Positions 25,013 to 34,858 are shown, counted from the stretch's first letter. The stretch is 64,000 bases of DNA from Bradyrhizobium sp. CCBAU 53421 (GCF_015291625.1 NZ_CP030047.1:3162001-3226000); one strand, 5' to 3'. A program made the numbers and translations. Notes: generated by a model from the sequence alone, not told the origin.

Positions 25013-27532
25013 ATGAATGCCAAAGCAAAAAGACCCATAGGACCGCTGTCCCAAGTCCGTGACGGCTTCGTCCGCGTCAGAGGGGCGCGCGAGCACAATC
25101 TCAAGGATGTCTCGCTCGACATTCCCCGCAACGAACTCGTGGTGTTTACCGGTGTCTCCGGATCCGGCAAGTCCTCGCTGGCGTTCGGAACTTTATATGC
25201 GGAGGCGCAGCGGCGGTATCTTGAATCCGTGTCCCCATATGCGCGTAGGCTGTTTCACCAAATGCAGGTTCCCGACGTCGACGTCGTCGAAGGATTGCCG
25301 CCGGCCGTCGCGCTGCAGCAGCAGCGCGGATCGCCGACCACCAGGTCCTCGGTTGGCAGCGTCACCACATTGTCCAACTTGCTGAGGATGCTGTACTCAC
25401 GCGCCGGCGATTATCCGCGCGGCCAACCATTGCTCTACGCGGAATCATTCTCGCCCAACACGCCGGAAGGCGCCTGTCCAAATTGCCACGGCATCGGGCG
25501 TGTCCATCGGGTCGACGAACAGACGTTGGTGCCCGACGACGCATTGAGCGTTCGGGAGCGGGCGATCGCAGCGTGGCCGACGGCATGGCAGGGCCAGAAC
25601 CTCAGGGACATCCTGGTGACGCTCGGCTATGACGTCGACAGGCCGTGGCGCGAGTTGCCGAAGAAGGACCGTGACTGGATTCTGTTCACAGAGGAGCAGC
25701 CGACGGTTCCGGTCTACGCAGGATACACACCTGCCGAAACGCGCAGAGCTCTGAAGAGAAAAGAGGAACCAAGCTACATGGGCACCTTCACCGGCGCCCG
25801 CAAATACGTCCTGCAGACGTATGCCACGACGCAAAGTGCGATGATGAAGCGGCGCGTGGCGCAGTTTCTGTCGAGCGGCGACTGCCCGGTCTGCAAGGGA
25901 AAACGGCTTAAGCCGGAAGCGCTCACCGTCAAGTTTGCCGGACTGGATATTGCCGAGATGTCGCGCCTGCCGTTGAAGAAGCTGTACGCGCTCGTCAAGC
26001 CGTATATCGGTCGTGCCGATCAGGAGGAGGCGCATCCCGAGAAGGCGCTTGTCGTGCGAAGAATCGTCGAAGACCTCGCGGGACGTCTCGAGGTCCTGCT
26101 GGACCTCGGCCTTGGGTATCTCACGCTCGAGCGAAGCACGCCGACCTTGTCTCCGGGCGAACTGCAGCGCCTTCGGCTCGCGACGCAGGTCAGGTCGAAC
26201 CTGTTCGGCGTCGTCTACGTGCTGGATGAGCCGTCGGCCGGCTTGCACCCGGCGGACACCGAAGCGTTGCTGCGGGCGCTGGATCGTCTAAAAGCCTCGG
26301 GTAACTCGCTCTTCGTCGTCGAACACGATCTCGACGTGGTGCGCAAGGCCGACTGGATCGTCGATGTCGGGCCCGCCGCGGGTGAGCGGGGCGGCGAGAT
26401 ACTCTATAGCGGACGACTTGCGGGACTAGCCGAAGTGGAATCATCGCAGACGCGGCGCTTCCTTTTCGGCGAAACGGCCGAGCCGACACGAAAGGTTCGT
26501 GAGCCGACCGGCTGGCTCAAGCTGCGGGGGGTCACGCGCAACAACCTCGATGGCCTGGATGCCGATCTCCCTCTCGGCCTCCTCGCCTGCGTGACTGGCG
26601 TCTCGGGCTCAGGCAAGTCCACCCTGGTCAGCCAGTTTCTCGTCGAGGCCGTCGCCGAGCGGCTTGGCCAACGCCGGGAGGCGGATCCGGACGAAGGCGA
26701 ACTCGAGGAGACGGTGCGCACGCTAGGCGGCGAGATCGTCGGAGGTCTCGATCGGGTCAAGCGACTCGTCGTCGTCGATCAGAAACCGATCGGGCGAACG
26801 CCCCGATCCAATCTGGCGACCTACACCGGACTGCTCGATCACGTGCGCAAGCTTTTCGCCGCGACGAAGCAGGCGCGCGTCCGGCGATACGACGCCGGCC
26901 GGTTCTCGTTCAACACTGCCAAGGGCCGCTGCGAGACGTGCGAGGGTGAGGGATACGTGTGCGTCGAGCTTCTTTTCCTTCCCAGCGTCTACACGCCGTG
27001 CCCCACCTGCAAGGGCGCTCGCTACAACGCGAAGACGCTCGAGATCAAAATCCGCGACAAGTCGATCGCGGACGTGTTGGCGATGACGGTCGACGCGGCA
27101 TTTGGGTTCTTCGGAGATGACGATACGCTTTCCCGGTCGCTGGGCGTTCTGCGTGAGGTAGGGCTCGGCTACATCAGGCTCGGTCAGTCGGCGACCGAAC
27201 TCTCCGGCGGTGAAGCGCAGCGGGTCAAGCTCGCGACCGAACTCCAACGAGCGCAGCGCGGCGGGACTCTCTACGTTCTCGATGAACCGACGACCGGACT
27301 GCACCCGTCCGACGTCCGGAAGCTCAGCGGGCAACTTCAAGGCCTCGTCGATGCCGGTAATACGGTCATACTGGTCGAACACGACATGTCGCTTGCGGCC
27401 CACAGCGATTGGATCGTCGATGTCGGCCCCGGAGCAGGTGACGAAGGCGGCCGCATCGTGGCGACCGGGTCACCGAAGCGGGTTGCTGCATCCGGAAGCC
27501 GGACGGCGACCTATTTGACGAAGGCACTCTAA
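25013..27532 (+). CDS. UvrA-like excinuclease ATPase (UvrA2 type)
   Basis: 839 residues, shorter than UvrA1 (about 950). Two ABC modules: Walker [11 protein letters not shown] at 47-56, signature [13 protein letters not shown] and DEPSAGLHP; second Walker [11 protein letters not shown], signature [13 protein letters not shown] and DEPTTGLHP. Zinc modules CPNCHG, CPVCKG and CETCEG...CPTCKG. UvrA2-type proteins lack the UvrB-binding insert and are linked to DNA-damage tolerance or export of DNA-binding drugs. ATG 25013 chosen at the family-like start [17 protein letters not shown]; the upstream extension covers the terminator and repeat. Not in an operon. It would scan DNA in the cytoplasm. Confidence 0.9.
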   Translation: MNAKAKRPIGPLSQVRDGFVRVRGAREHNLKDVSLDIPRNELVVFTGVSGSGKSSLAFGTLYAEAQRRYLESVSPYARRLFHQMQVPDVDVVEGLPPAVALQQQRGSPTTRSSVGSVTTLSNLLRMLYSRAGDYPRGQPLLYAESFSPNTPEGACPNCHGIGRVHRVDEQTLVPDDALSVRERAIAAWPTAWQGQNLRDILVTLGYDVDRPWRELPKKDRDWILFTEEQPTVPVYAGYTPAETRRALKRKEEPSYMGTFTGARKYVLQTYATTQSAMMKRRVAQFLSSGDCPVCKGKRLKPEALTVKFAGLDIAEMSRLPLKKLYALVKPYIGRADQEEAHPEKALVVRRIVEDLAGRLEVLLDLGLGYLTLERSTPTLSPGELQRLRLATQVRSNLFGVVYVLDEPSAGLHPADTEALLRALDRLKASGNSLFVVEHDLDVVRKADWIVDVGPAAGERGGEILYSGRLAGLAEVESSQTRRFLFGETAEPTRKVREPTGWLKLRGVTRNNLDGLDADLPLGLLACVTGVSGSGKSTLVSQFLVEAVAERLGQRREADPDEGELEETVRTLGGEIVGGLDRVKRLVVVDQKPIGRTPRSNLATYTGLLDHVRKLFAATKQARVRRYDAGRFSFNTAKGRCETCEGEGYVCVELLFLPSVYTPCPTCKGARYNAKTLEIKIRDKSIADVLAMTVDAAFGFFGDDDTLSRSLGVLREVGLGYIRLGQSATELSGGEAQRVKLATELQRAQRGGTLYVLDEPTTGLHPSDVRKLSGQLQGLVDAGNTVILVEHDMSLAAHSDWIVDVGPGAGDEGGRIVATGSPKRVAASGSRTATYLTKAL

Positions 27533-27820
27533 CGTCGGCGGAGACGGAGATGAAGCCGATCGGCCTCGAAGAACATTTCTCGGCGGAACCCGACAGCGAT
27601 TAGCCTGCGGCGCAAATCTCGGTGATCCCGCGAGAAGCGCATAGCCAAGCCCGTGGTCAGCATTCGAGCACGTGCGAGTAGCCGAACAAGCCGGCCGGAA
27701 AGTGTCCGCAGATCTTCACGGCCATTCTGGCGCTCGGGTTTGGCCGATGACCCGCGAGATTACCACATGAAGGGATGATCAGATCGACGTCCGACTTCAA
27801 TAGGCATCGCTGGCGCCGGA
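27533..27820. other. 290 bp without a supported gene
   Basis: No convincing frame or hairpin seen. Confidence 0.4.
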
Positions 27821-29144
27821 TCAGCCGATCGAAGCAAGCCACCAGTCACAGATCGCTTGGGTCAGATCGCTCCAAAGACTCGAGGGAAGATCCGGAACGG
27901 CTACGCGGACGCTATAGCGATCGACCGTCAAGTCGCGAAACCACTCCGTTGCCGCAAAATCGAATCCGAAGCTTCCGGCATGACGAATGGGAAATCCGAT
28001 TTCGCCCAGCTCCTGGCTCATGCCGGCGGCCGCTTGGCGCGCTGCCGCCTCGTCGAGAGGTACGCCCCAAGGTGACGTATAGTCCGTGGACCGATTGCAA
28101 CTGCGACGCCAAGCCCTGCAGCGCCGCCGCGAAATATCGGGAGGCAAAGCGACCGTTACACAGAATTGATGCCGCACGCCTCCTTGTCAAACGGTGGTAA
28201 GACAATGTGCCAACATAAGGCGGAAAGTGTGCCGGCAAGGCCGCGTTGCCCAACAGCCTTATAGCGTTGCTCGTCTCATTGATAAGCTCTTCGAAGCAAG
28301 ACTCGGAAAACCCATCCGTCGCGAATTCATTTCGCATGAACGTAACAGAGCCAAGCCGCCCGTACTCCGCACCCAACGAATCCAGCTTGTTGTGACTTCT
28401 GACCAAAATCAAGGGGATCCCCCAGCGACGCGACCACCGGACGACCTGCTCAATGCGTCCTGAACTGCTGGTAAAGCAGGTCGTATCGAAGATGATGAGG
28501 TCGAAAAGCGGCTTTATGCAATTGACGGTATCGTGGAAATCGCGGGATCCGATGCACGAATCCAGCAGCAGGATCCTGCGATAGTCACCCTTGATGCAGA
28601 AATCGTCGATCGAGCCGACGACGAGTTGCAGTTGACGAGCATAGCCGTCGATCAGCTCCAGTGTCTCCCCGTAGGATCCCTTTAGCGCAATGACCTCCGC
28701 GCTTCCGATCGAGTTGCAGAATGCAAACAGGAGCGAAGCAATCGCCGCCATGCCAGACGCCGTATAAATCGATTGCCGAATAAGCCGCTCATCGAGCGCA
28801 TAGAATGATGGTCCTTCTACGGAGAGGTCCGCGCGTTGATAGTCGTACTGAAATCTGAAGGGCCCGCTGGTTGGACGGGCGCTACCGGACCAGGCGGTCT
28901 CTGTAGCGTTCCAGTCTTGGATTTCATGAGCGGCTCTAAGAGCCGCGGTCAGTTCGAATTTGTTGCGGATGACGTCGGCGACCGAATCCGGGCGATCGAT
29001 GGATAACGGATCGGCCAGACAACTGTTCAAAAGCTTCAGTTCCTCAAATTTTCGATCGAAATACGCTTCTGCGCTCTCCATTGTAATCTTGCTCAGATAG
29101 CCGCGAGTCGTCAGGCTCCGAAGGACTTCATGCCCCTGATGCAA
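27821..29144 (-). pseudogene. PLP-fold transferase-like protein, one frameshift
   Basis: The N-terminal 350 residues read continuously from 29144 and include YTASGMAAIASLLFAFCNS, ALKGSYGETLEL, LIIFDTTCFTSSSGRIEQVV and LVRSHNKLDSLGAEYGRLGS. These resemble a fold-type I PLP enzyme (Cys/Met-metabolism-like), with a likely Schiff-base lysine in HNKLDSLG. Near 28085 the frame shifts; the continuation TSPWGVPLDEAAARQAAAGM and DRYSVRVAVPDLPSSLW runs to a stop at 27821. So one indel separates an otherwise full-length gene of about 440 codons. Reaction unknown. May be a base-calling error rather than decay. Confidence 0.6.
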
Positions 29145-29357
29145 CCGTCCTTCTTGTCCCGGAAAGTCTTGTAAGGCTCCCGTCCCTCCTCGAGCGTTGC
29201 GCGATGAGTGATGACGAAGGACGCATCAATCTGGCCCCTTCTGAATGCGCTCCACCGGCTTCGGCATGTAGTGCTGAACCGGGGGGCCGGGCCGTAACTG
29301 CGGTCCCTGCTTATCGCTGCCGATCAAGTTGCCGGCTTCCTTAGCTTCGAGTGACAC
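29111..29357 (-). pseudogene. alcohol dehydrogenase C-terminal remnant
   Basis: [15 protein letters not shown] then, after a one-base shift, [17 protein letters not shown] and [12 protein letters not shown]. This matches the end of zinc-dependent alcohol dehydrogenases (ERIxKGEIDPSFVITHR...). An in-frame GTG start with a good ribosome site at 29357 also exists, so a 43-residue peptide could still be made. Confidence 0.65.
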
Positions 29358-29521
29358 GACCGTCCTCCGTCTAAGAATACGAGGGCCCAATTATTGTGAC
29401 CGAGGAACGTTCCTATCCGAGAGCGCGCGCTTCAATGTCAACCCGCAACCGGGAAAAAGTAGAAACCTTTCGCCGTGACAGGGAATTAGAAGATCATGAT
29501 GCCTCCGCTCGGAGTTTGCGA

Positions 29522-29731
29522 ATGGCAGATGCAATCACATTGCGGACAGCGATCGATACCGCATGGTGCGTATTCAGCGCTACTCACTCGAGGGCTGACG
29601 TTTCGGATAGGCGTCGTTGCCTGCTTGAGCGTCATCTGCACGGAAGATGGGAAAATCGCGAAGCCGATGCCGAAGTGCTGGCGAGCTTCGGATTAGCCTA
29701 TCTCAGGCGGCTTTCCGAAGACGAATGTTGA
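29522..29731 (+). CDS. small conserved protein
   Basis: 69 residues: MADAITLRTAIDTAWCVFSA, DRRRCLLERHLHGRWENREA, DAEVLASFGLAYLRRLSE. A typical rhizobial hypothetical (LRTAIDxAW...LERHLxxRW). Start chosen at the ATG 7 nt after GGAG; an in-frame GTG at 29396 would give a longer form. Its stop overlaps the next gene by 7 bp. Confidence 0.6.
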   Translation: MADAITLRTAIDTAWCVFSATHSRADVSDRRRCLLERHLHGRWENREADAEVLASFGLAYLRRLSEDEC

Positions 29732-29865
29732 CCGGAGCGAAAAAGTTGCTAGAGCGCGTCGTCGCCGGCGGCGCGCGACCTGCATGGACGCGCCTGGCCG
29801 TTTCATATTTGGTGTCTGGGATCGTCGTGATGGCGATGCGATCGGCGCTAGGGGCGGGGCAATAG
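29725..29865 (+). CDS. small membrane protein
   Basis: 46 residues: MLTGAKKLLERVVAGGARPA then YLVSGIVVMAMRSALGAGQ, an amphipathic helix followed by one membrane segment. Overlaps the upstream gene (ATGTTGA) and is followed 3 bp later by the glycosyltransferase, so all three are probably one operon. Confidence 0.5.
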   Translation: MLTGAKKLLERVVAGGARPAWTRLAVSYLVSGIVVMAMRSALGAGQ

Positions 29866-29868
29866 GCT

Positions 29869-30924
29869 ATGCGAATTGCCCAGCTTGCTCCTCTGGCTGA
29901 AAGCGTGCCTCCGAAGCTGTACGGCGGTACTGAACGGGTCGTTGCCTGGTTGGTGGACGAATTGGTCCACTTTGGACATCACGTCACGCTGTTCGCAAGC
30001 GGTGATTCCCGAACCGGGGGCCATCTGCATCCGGTATGGCCTCGCGCATTGCGTCTTGGTCGAAAGGCGGTGGATCCGAGCGCAGCTTGTTCGCTCCTGC
30101 TTGAAGCTATCGCGGCGCGAGCTACCGACTTCGACGTCATCCACTCGCATGTCGATTGGCTGCCGCTTCCGTTGCTCAGCAGGATCGGCGTACCATTTCT
30201 CACTACCATGCACGGTAGGCTCGACTTGCCGGGACTTTCCGATGTTGTTCGGGTGTTTCCGAGCGCGCCGTTTGTTTCGATCTCCGATAGTCAACGCCTG
30301 CCGCTTCCGCAGGCGAATTGGATCAAGACAATTCATCACGGGCTACCCTTGGATTTGTTTCAGCCGAGGCTTGGGCAAGGCAGCTATCTTGCGTTTCTCG
30401 GTCGCTTTGCGGCGGAGAAGGGACCGGATGAGGCCATTCACATCGCGCGCGCAGCTGGATTGCCGTTGCGCATCGCAGCTAAGCTGCCGAGAGGGGAGAC
30501 TGTCTACTTCAAACGCAACATCGAACCGCACATCGATGGGGGTGCGGTCCGACTCGTGGGGGAGGTGGACGACTCGAGAAAGCAGTCCTTTCTGGGTGAG
30601 GCCGCCGCTCTGCTGTTTCCGATCAACTGGCCGGAGCCATTCGGCCTCGTCATGATCGAGGCGCTCGCCTGCGGAACGCCTGTGATCGCATATGGCGCGG
30701 GGGCGGTTCCCGAGGTGATCGAGGATGGTGTCACAGGCTTTATCGTGAAGAATGTGGAAGAAGCTGTTTGTGCGGTACGGAATCTACCACATCTACACAG
30801 GGGCGAAATCCGCGCGCGGTTCGAGGAACGCTTTTCGGCGGGACGGATGTCGAAAGACTACCAGAACTGTTACCAAATGTTGTTGACGGGTGCGCAGCGC
30901 TCTCGTCAAGCACCCGGCATTTAA
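29869..30924 (+). CDS. family 4 glycosyltransferase (GT-B)
   Basis: 351 residues: N-terminal acceptor domain opening MRIAQLAPLAESVPPKLYGG (GGTERVV loop, as in GT4 enzymes), DFDVIHSHVDW, then the nucleotide-sugar domain with FLGRFAAEKGPDEAI, LVGEVDD, and the E-x7-E motif PEPFGLVMIEALACGTPVIA. A retaining glycosyltransferase using a nucleotide sugar in the cytoplasm; acceptor unknown (exopolysaccharide or a compatible-solute glycoside are possible). Full length for the family. Confidence 0.9.
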   Translation: MRIAQLAPLAESVPPKLYGGTERVVAWLVDELVHFGHHVTLFASGDSRTGGHLHPVWPRALRLGRKAVDPSAACSLLLEAIAARATDFDVIHSHVDWLPLPLLSRIGVPFLTTMHGRLDLPGLSDVVRVFPSAPFVSISDSQRLPLPQANWIKTIHHGLPLDLFQPRLGQGSYLAFLGRFAAEKGPDEAIHIARAAGLPLRIAAKLPRGETVYFKRNIEPHIDGGAVRLVGEVDDSRKQSFLGEAAALLFPINWPEPFGLVMIEALACGTPVIAYGAGAVPEVIEDGVTGFIVKNVEEAVCAVRNLPHLHRGEIRARFEERFSAGRMSKDYQNCYQMLLTGAQRSRQAPGI

Positions 30925-31154
30925 TTGGCGTGAGGTCTGGCGTCCGCAGACACGGTAGCCACGTTGCCTGCGGCTGCATCTGACCAACAGCTATCCGGCG
31001 CCGTGGCACGCTGGGCGCGCATTGACGCATGCGGGCCGCGGCGAGAAGGCTGCCACCCGAATTGTTCATCGACTTGCCGCCGGATACTTGAAGGCGGAGT
31101 TCCGGTGGATCGGCGCTGACCAGAAGTGTCTTCGGCCGGAAACAGCATGAAACG

Positions 31155-32561
31155 TTATCGGCGAGATGCAAGAGACGGATTTGGTGCCGCCGGTTGATCG
31201 ATTCGACCACCGTGCAGGACTGCTCGCCTTTCGGCAATTGCATGATCGAAGAGTTCAAGCGCCAGTCCGAATGCGGTCAAATCCTCCTGCTCGATTGTCC
31301 CGTCATCGTAACACGAAAGCGTCTCGTCGATGATCGCGTCGACTTCGCGCTGCGAAGCTAACAATTCCTCTTCGGATTGAGCTGCGCGAATCTGGGAAGC
31401 CACGGCAATTATGCGGTTGCGATGGCTCGTGGTCTCATGCCGCTCGTCACGGTTGACATAACGGCGTAGCCAAGCGGCGGCAGATCCGACCCCGGAGAGG
31501 AGGAGAAGGGCGAACCAGAAGTAGTCGCCGTATTTGTCCAGAAACGTTCGCTCGGTGCCGTTGATGACGGCCGCTGCGCCCCGATGTACGGACGGCTCAG
31601 TCTCCTTTTCGGTTTCTGGCTTAGCGATGTGCGCTGCGCCGGCTACGCGCTGCCTAATTGTATCGCGGACAGCGAAGAGTTGTCGGTAAAAGGCTGCCAC
31701 CTTGGACTCGGACAACGCTTTTTTGGCCAAGATGAGATGGTTGACGCTGATCGTGTCGACCTTGTCCTCCGGCCAGGCTGGGTTCGCGCTGAAAACACTT
31801 GCCGGGATCTCCTCGGCCTCGTAGCGCGGGTGCTTCAAAGCAATGGCCTCTGACGCTTCGACGGGAAGAAATTTCGGCGGGCCGCGCGATCGGGCGGTAG
31901 CGGCGATAGCATTAGCGGTAATCTTGCTGTCGAGCGGGCCGACGGATAGATATGCGTCGAGGGTCGGGTCCTGCGCAAGCTTCTCGATCTCCTCGGTGCC
32001 GAACTGTGCCATCGCAACTCTGTCCGGGTTGACGCCAGAACCGTTAAGGATCGCCCGTAACAGCGCCGCGTTGGCTCCCGTCCTGCCGATGATGCCGACC
32101 TTGCGCCCGTCCAGATTGGCAACTTCTCGAATTTTGGCCGGCGCCTTCTTTCCGGAGCCCTTTAATGTGCGACCCGACGGCGCCCATAGAACCGTATAGT
32201 TTTTTCGCAGAATAGCGAGGGTCTGCGCGTCGGCAGGCGTGCTCAGGTCGGCGCGACCAACGGCGAGATCAGTTTCGTTGAGATCCAGTAGCGCGAGCGA
32301 TTCTGCCGCTCCAGCTGTTGCGATCGGTGAGAGCCTCACGGTCCTGCTTTCGTTATCGAAAGCCTCGGCCATGGCTCGAACCACCCCTTCGTCTTCACTG
32401 CCCGGTGGTCCCACCGCGATCCGGAGAGTCGACGGCTCCAGAACGTAATAGAGGGTGCCCGTGGCCGCACAGAAGGCAGCAAATCCCAAGGCCAAGACGA
32501 TCAGCAATGATCTTCGTCCACGGAGCCGATCGGGGCTTCCCTTGCCTTTGGATGGGAACAT
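31155..32561 (-). CDS. TAXI-family TRAP transporter solute-binding protein, membrane-anchored
   Basis: 468 residues. N-terminal membrane anchor at about 20-40 (RSLLIVLALGFAAFCAATGT), periplasmic TAXI-type domain (LRIAVGPPGSEDEGVVRAMA, LNETDLAVGRADL, VANLDGRKVGIIGRTGANAA), a second transmembrane helix near 355-375 (YGDYFWFALLLLSGVGSAAA) and a cytoplasmic C-terminal tail. This long two-helix form is common in rhizobia and is not accompanied by the fused TRAP permease here. Ligand unknown. ATG 32561 is the only start that keeps the anchor. Confidence 0.85.
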   Translation of the reverse strand: MFPSKGKGSPDRLRGRRSLLIVLALGFAAFCAATGTLYYVLEPSTLRIAVGPPGSEDEGVVRAMAEAFDNESRTVRLSPIATAGAAESLALLDLNETDLAVGRADLSTPADAQTLAILRKNYTVLWAPSGRTLKGSGKKAPAKIREVANLDGRKVGIIGRTGANAALLRAILNGSGVNPDRVAMAQFGTEEIEKLAQDPTLDAYLSVGPLDSKITANAIAATARSRGPPKFLPVEASEAIALKHPRYEAEEIPASVFSANPAWPEDKVDTISVNHLILAKKALSESKVAAFYRQLFAVRDTIRQRVAGAAHIAKPETEKETEPSVHRGAAAVINGTERTFLDKYGDYFWFALLLLSGVGSAAAWLRRYVNRDERHETTSHRNRIIAVASQIRAAQSEEELLASQREVDAIIDETLSCYDDGTIEQEDLTAFGLALELFDHAIAERRAVLHGGRIDQPAAPNPSLASRR

Positions 32562-32639
32562 GCTCGATCCATGTGAGTAAAAGGTCGTGCTGTATCGGCG
32601 CGACGAAACATGAATGTGTGCCTTGCGGAACTTGTCTGC

Positions 32640-32832
32640 GCTCGTCCCGCCCGGCGTTCTCCAGAGTATGTGAGCAGACTCGCGGCGCGACCAGAATAAT
32701 TCATGCGCTGGATCAGGCGCTCCCGCAGCGAAGACACCGCGTTGCCGAGAACGGCGAAGATGCGGATGATCGGCGAAATCGGCTCAGTTTTCGCCGTTAG
32801 CTCCGCGAGAGACACGCCGGCCAGCGAGCATA
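32640..32832 (-). pseudogene. APH-like kinase C-terminal remnant
   Basis: SLAGVSLAELTAKTEPISPI, IRIFAVLGNAVSSLRERLIQ. Same pattern as the end of the decayed APH-like gene at 38253 (ARLAGIAPAPPTAAMQPYLP, MRERLMQRVEAA). Only the C-terminal helices remain. Confidence 0.5.
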
Positions 32833-33273
32833 TTCGGATTGAGCGACCGCATTGATCGCGGGTTTCTCAACTCCCATAGTGGCAGAATTCATCGCCGTTT
32901 TCGTACTCCCTGCAAATCTTTACGCGAACGCGTGGACGATCATCGTCGTAGTACGGTCTTTCATCGTCGCCTTGCATTGGGTAGTTGCGACCGACCGTAT
33001 AGTGGCTCCGGTCACCTTGGTCTTCGGTCCGTCCCATACGTCTCTAGCCCCATGCGATCAATTGCGCTCGACGCACGGCAGCGGGTGTTAAACTGGCTGG
33101 GCCATGGCATGCGAAGGCGCTCGCAAGTCTGCGCAACGCGATATTGGGGCATGTCGCCCCATGGGGAGACCGCAATTCCCCAAGTTCGGCAATCTGGTCA
33201 TCGCACAAAGGTTCCTATTGGCGCTTTGTCAAAGATCACCCGGATCATCGATGTGACGCTGCGGTTGTCGAAC
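32833..33273. other. 440 bp without a supported gene
   Basis: Contains a small hairpin TGGGGC/GCCCCA (33145-33161) and, on the minus strand, a GGAAC box at about 33212 pointing toward the divergent APH remnant. No gene seen. Confidence 0.35.
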
Positions 33274-33790
33274 CTACCCAGTACCGCGACCGCTTTCCTG
33301 GCGGGTGTCTCGCTTTCCGACGACGCGGGCAGTCAATGCTCTAGACGCGGGCGGGACCTTAGCTGCCTTGCGGCGCGACTTGGCAACGGCCGCTTTCTTC
33401 GACTTCGTCTTGGCCGGCGGCTCCGCCTTGCTCGACCCCTTGATGCTCTGTTTCAGCGCTTTCATAAGATTGAAGACATTGCTCGGGGCCGCCCTGCGCG
33501 GTGCGGAAATTGGTTGGCCCTTTGCTTTTTGTCGAGCAGCTCTTGCAAGGCCTGCTCGTAGTGATCTTCGAACTTGTCCGGTTCCAAGTGCCCGGACTTC
33601 TGCTCGACGATATGCGTTGCGAAGGTGATCTTCACGTCCTGAATATCGTCGAAATAGTCGGCCGGATCGCGCACCTCATAGGGATAGCGAAGCAGCATGC
33701 CCATTACCCCCTTGTCGCGGGTTTCCAGCGCGATGACGTGCTCGCGATTGGTCAGCACCACGCGGGCGCGAGCAACCTCGTCGCTGAGCC
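33274..33790 (-). pseudogene. Ku end-joining protein, N-terminally truncated and frameshifted
   Basis: LSDEVARARVVLTNREHVIA, LETRDKGVMGMLLRYPYEVR and DKFEDHYEQALQELLDKKQ match the core of bacterial Ku. A shift near 33532 separates them from the basic C-terminal tail (APSNVFNLMKALKQSIKGSS, then Lys/Ala-rich). The first roughly 130 residues of the DNA-encircling domain are missing. Ku binds DNA ends and recruits LigD; this copy cannot work. Confidence 0.85.
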
Positions 33791-33868
33791 AGCACTTATG
33801 CCGGCTATGCAGGTTAGGAACCGACGCGGGTGAGAGGTTATTCCGATCTTGCCGCCAGGCGTCGCGGA

Positions 33869-34123
33869 GTGAGTGGGGGCCTGAATGGCAAGAAATCGAA
33901 GAAGCAAACCGCGCGTGGGCGCAGCCAGGACCGGGCGCGCATCGCCGGCGGGGAGACTTACGAGCTGAGCCACGAGTCGGGGAAAACGGGCAAGTCAGCC
34001 TCTGAGGCTGTCAAAAAGGTCGGTACCAGCCGAAAGCGAGTCGAGCGTCGGCTCGGAGCGGCAAAAGTCGTTAGGAATACGCTCGCGGTGAGGCCTGCGT
34101 GGCCGGGTTGCCGAAAACTCTAA
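33869..34123 (+). CDS. DUF3606-related basic protein
   Basis: Reads NGKKSKKQTARGRSQDRARI, AGGETYELSHESGKTGKSAS, EAVKKVGTSRKRVERRL. Strongly basic, matches a rhizobial DUF3606-type family (GRxQDRxxVAxGxxxEVxYExxKTGKS). The start is uncertain: GTG at 33869 is the best candidate since no ATG sits at the family start; ATG 33830 is also in frame. Confidence 0.5.
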   Translation: MSGGLNGKKSKKQTARGRSQDRARIAGGETYELSHESGKTGKSASEAVKKVGTSRKRVERRLGAAKVVRNTLAVRPAWPGCRKL

Positions 34124-34126
34124 AAT

Positions 34127-34152
34127 AGGAACAAGTCGTAAGGTGGGCCGGT
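34127..34152 (+). promoter_or_regulatory. EcfG-like promoter of a putative sRNA
   Basis: GGAAC (34127-34131), 17-nt spacer, GGTT (34149-34152), matching GGAAC-N16/17-(C)GTT. No coding frame follows; a terminator does. Confidence 0.5.
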
Positions 34153-34157
34153 TATCG

Positions 34158-34241
34158 GCTGCCTAGCGCCCTCCGGCGCTGGGACGATCGAAGGGAAATA
34201 AACTTGGCCTCAGCTGATGCCTCACTGAGGCCAATTCTCTT
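34158..34241 (+). ncRNA. putative stress-induced sRNA
   Basis: About 85 nt with a hairpin AGCGCC/GGCGCT and a terminator TTGGCCTCAG / CTGAGGCCAA (34204-34234) followed by TTCTCTT. The EcfG-like promoter upstream and the lack of an open frame support a small RNA. The terminator resembles those of the putative sRNAs at 10298 and 15413. Confidence 0.5.
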
Positions 34242-34372
34242 AGCATCAATCTCGTCCGGTGATCTCGCGCGCCATCAACGTCAGCCGCAGAAGGTGAGAT
34301 TGGCTTCTGAGAGGCAGCCTCAACTCACCATGAAATTGTTCGACACGATCAACGACACTGCCTAATGGTCAT

Positions 34373-34450
34373 GGCGTTGCTCCCGGCCGGTGTTAGGCGG
34401 GAGCGCGGTGCGCTCTCATTACCGATAGATACCAATGGCCGGGCGATGAT
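34373..34450 (-). promoter_or_regulatory. recurring RBS-masking leader, copy 4 (orphan)
   Basis: Minus strand: TATCTATCGGTAATGAGAG, CCGCGCTCCCGCC, 9 nt, GGGAGCAACGCC-ATG at 34372. GCTCCC pairs with GGGAGC. The following frame has only 7 codons, so its gene seems lost while the leader survives. Confidence 0.5.
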
Positions 34451-34546
34451 GATGCCTAAACTACCCGAACCCGAAGGTTCTTGCGTCGGGTCCGCCATTA
34501 TGCCCAGCCCGATGGACGGCCGGGCGGCCCCGAGGAATAAGCCTAT

Positions 34547-34568
34547 CGGTACGTCAGTTGACGTACCG
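34547..34568. repeat. 22-bp near-perfect palindrome
   Basis: CGGTACGTCA-GT-TGACGTACCG, ten matched base pairs with a 2-bp centre. Too tight for a transcript hairpin; it looks like a binding site for a dimeric regulator. No regulator gene is adjacent. Confidence 0.5.
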
Positions 34569-34690
34569 CCTGGAGCTGCACGGCGCTGCGATGACAATGC
34601 GGTCAATTGGCCTCAACCTCCCCTCTCGCTGAGGTCATTGCTTTGAGTAAGTTGCGGGCAATCGTTATCTAAGTATCGAACGAGGCGGCC

Positions 34691-34858
34691 TCAATCGTCC
34701 CATGTTCGTTCGCCGCAGGCGCGGCACTCAAACATGCGAACATGTTTGCCGGTTCTAATATTCAACATGGTCCGAACCAGATCAAGCGGTTTGCCGCACC
34801 GACAGATCTTGATCGGTAGGTCTTCGATCTCTTGGATTTCTTGATTGGCCGCGCTCAT
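34691..34858 (-). CDS. zinc-ribbon protein
   Basis: 55 residues: LPIKICRCGKPLDLVRTMLN then HVRMFECRACGERTWDD. Two cysteine pairs (CRCG, CRACG) make a zinc ribbon. AGGGGTGA ribosome site upstream of the ATG at 34858; a longer frame to 34954 would overlap the next gene. Unknown function. Confidence 0.7.
   Translation of the reverse strand: MSAANQEIQEIEDLPIKICRCGKPLDLVRTMLNIRTGKHVRMFECRACGERTWDD

Noticed and set aside
29396..29521. Longer start (GTG 29396) for the gene at 29522
   Set aside because: The extra residues are not family-like and the ATG at 29522 has a GGAG ribosome site at good spacing; kept as a possibility only.
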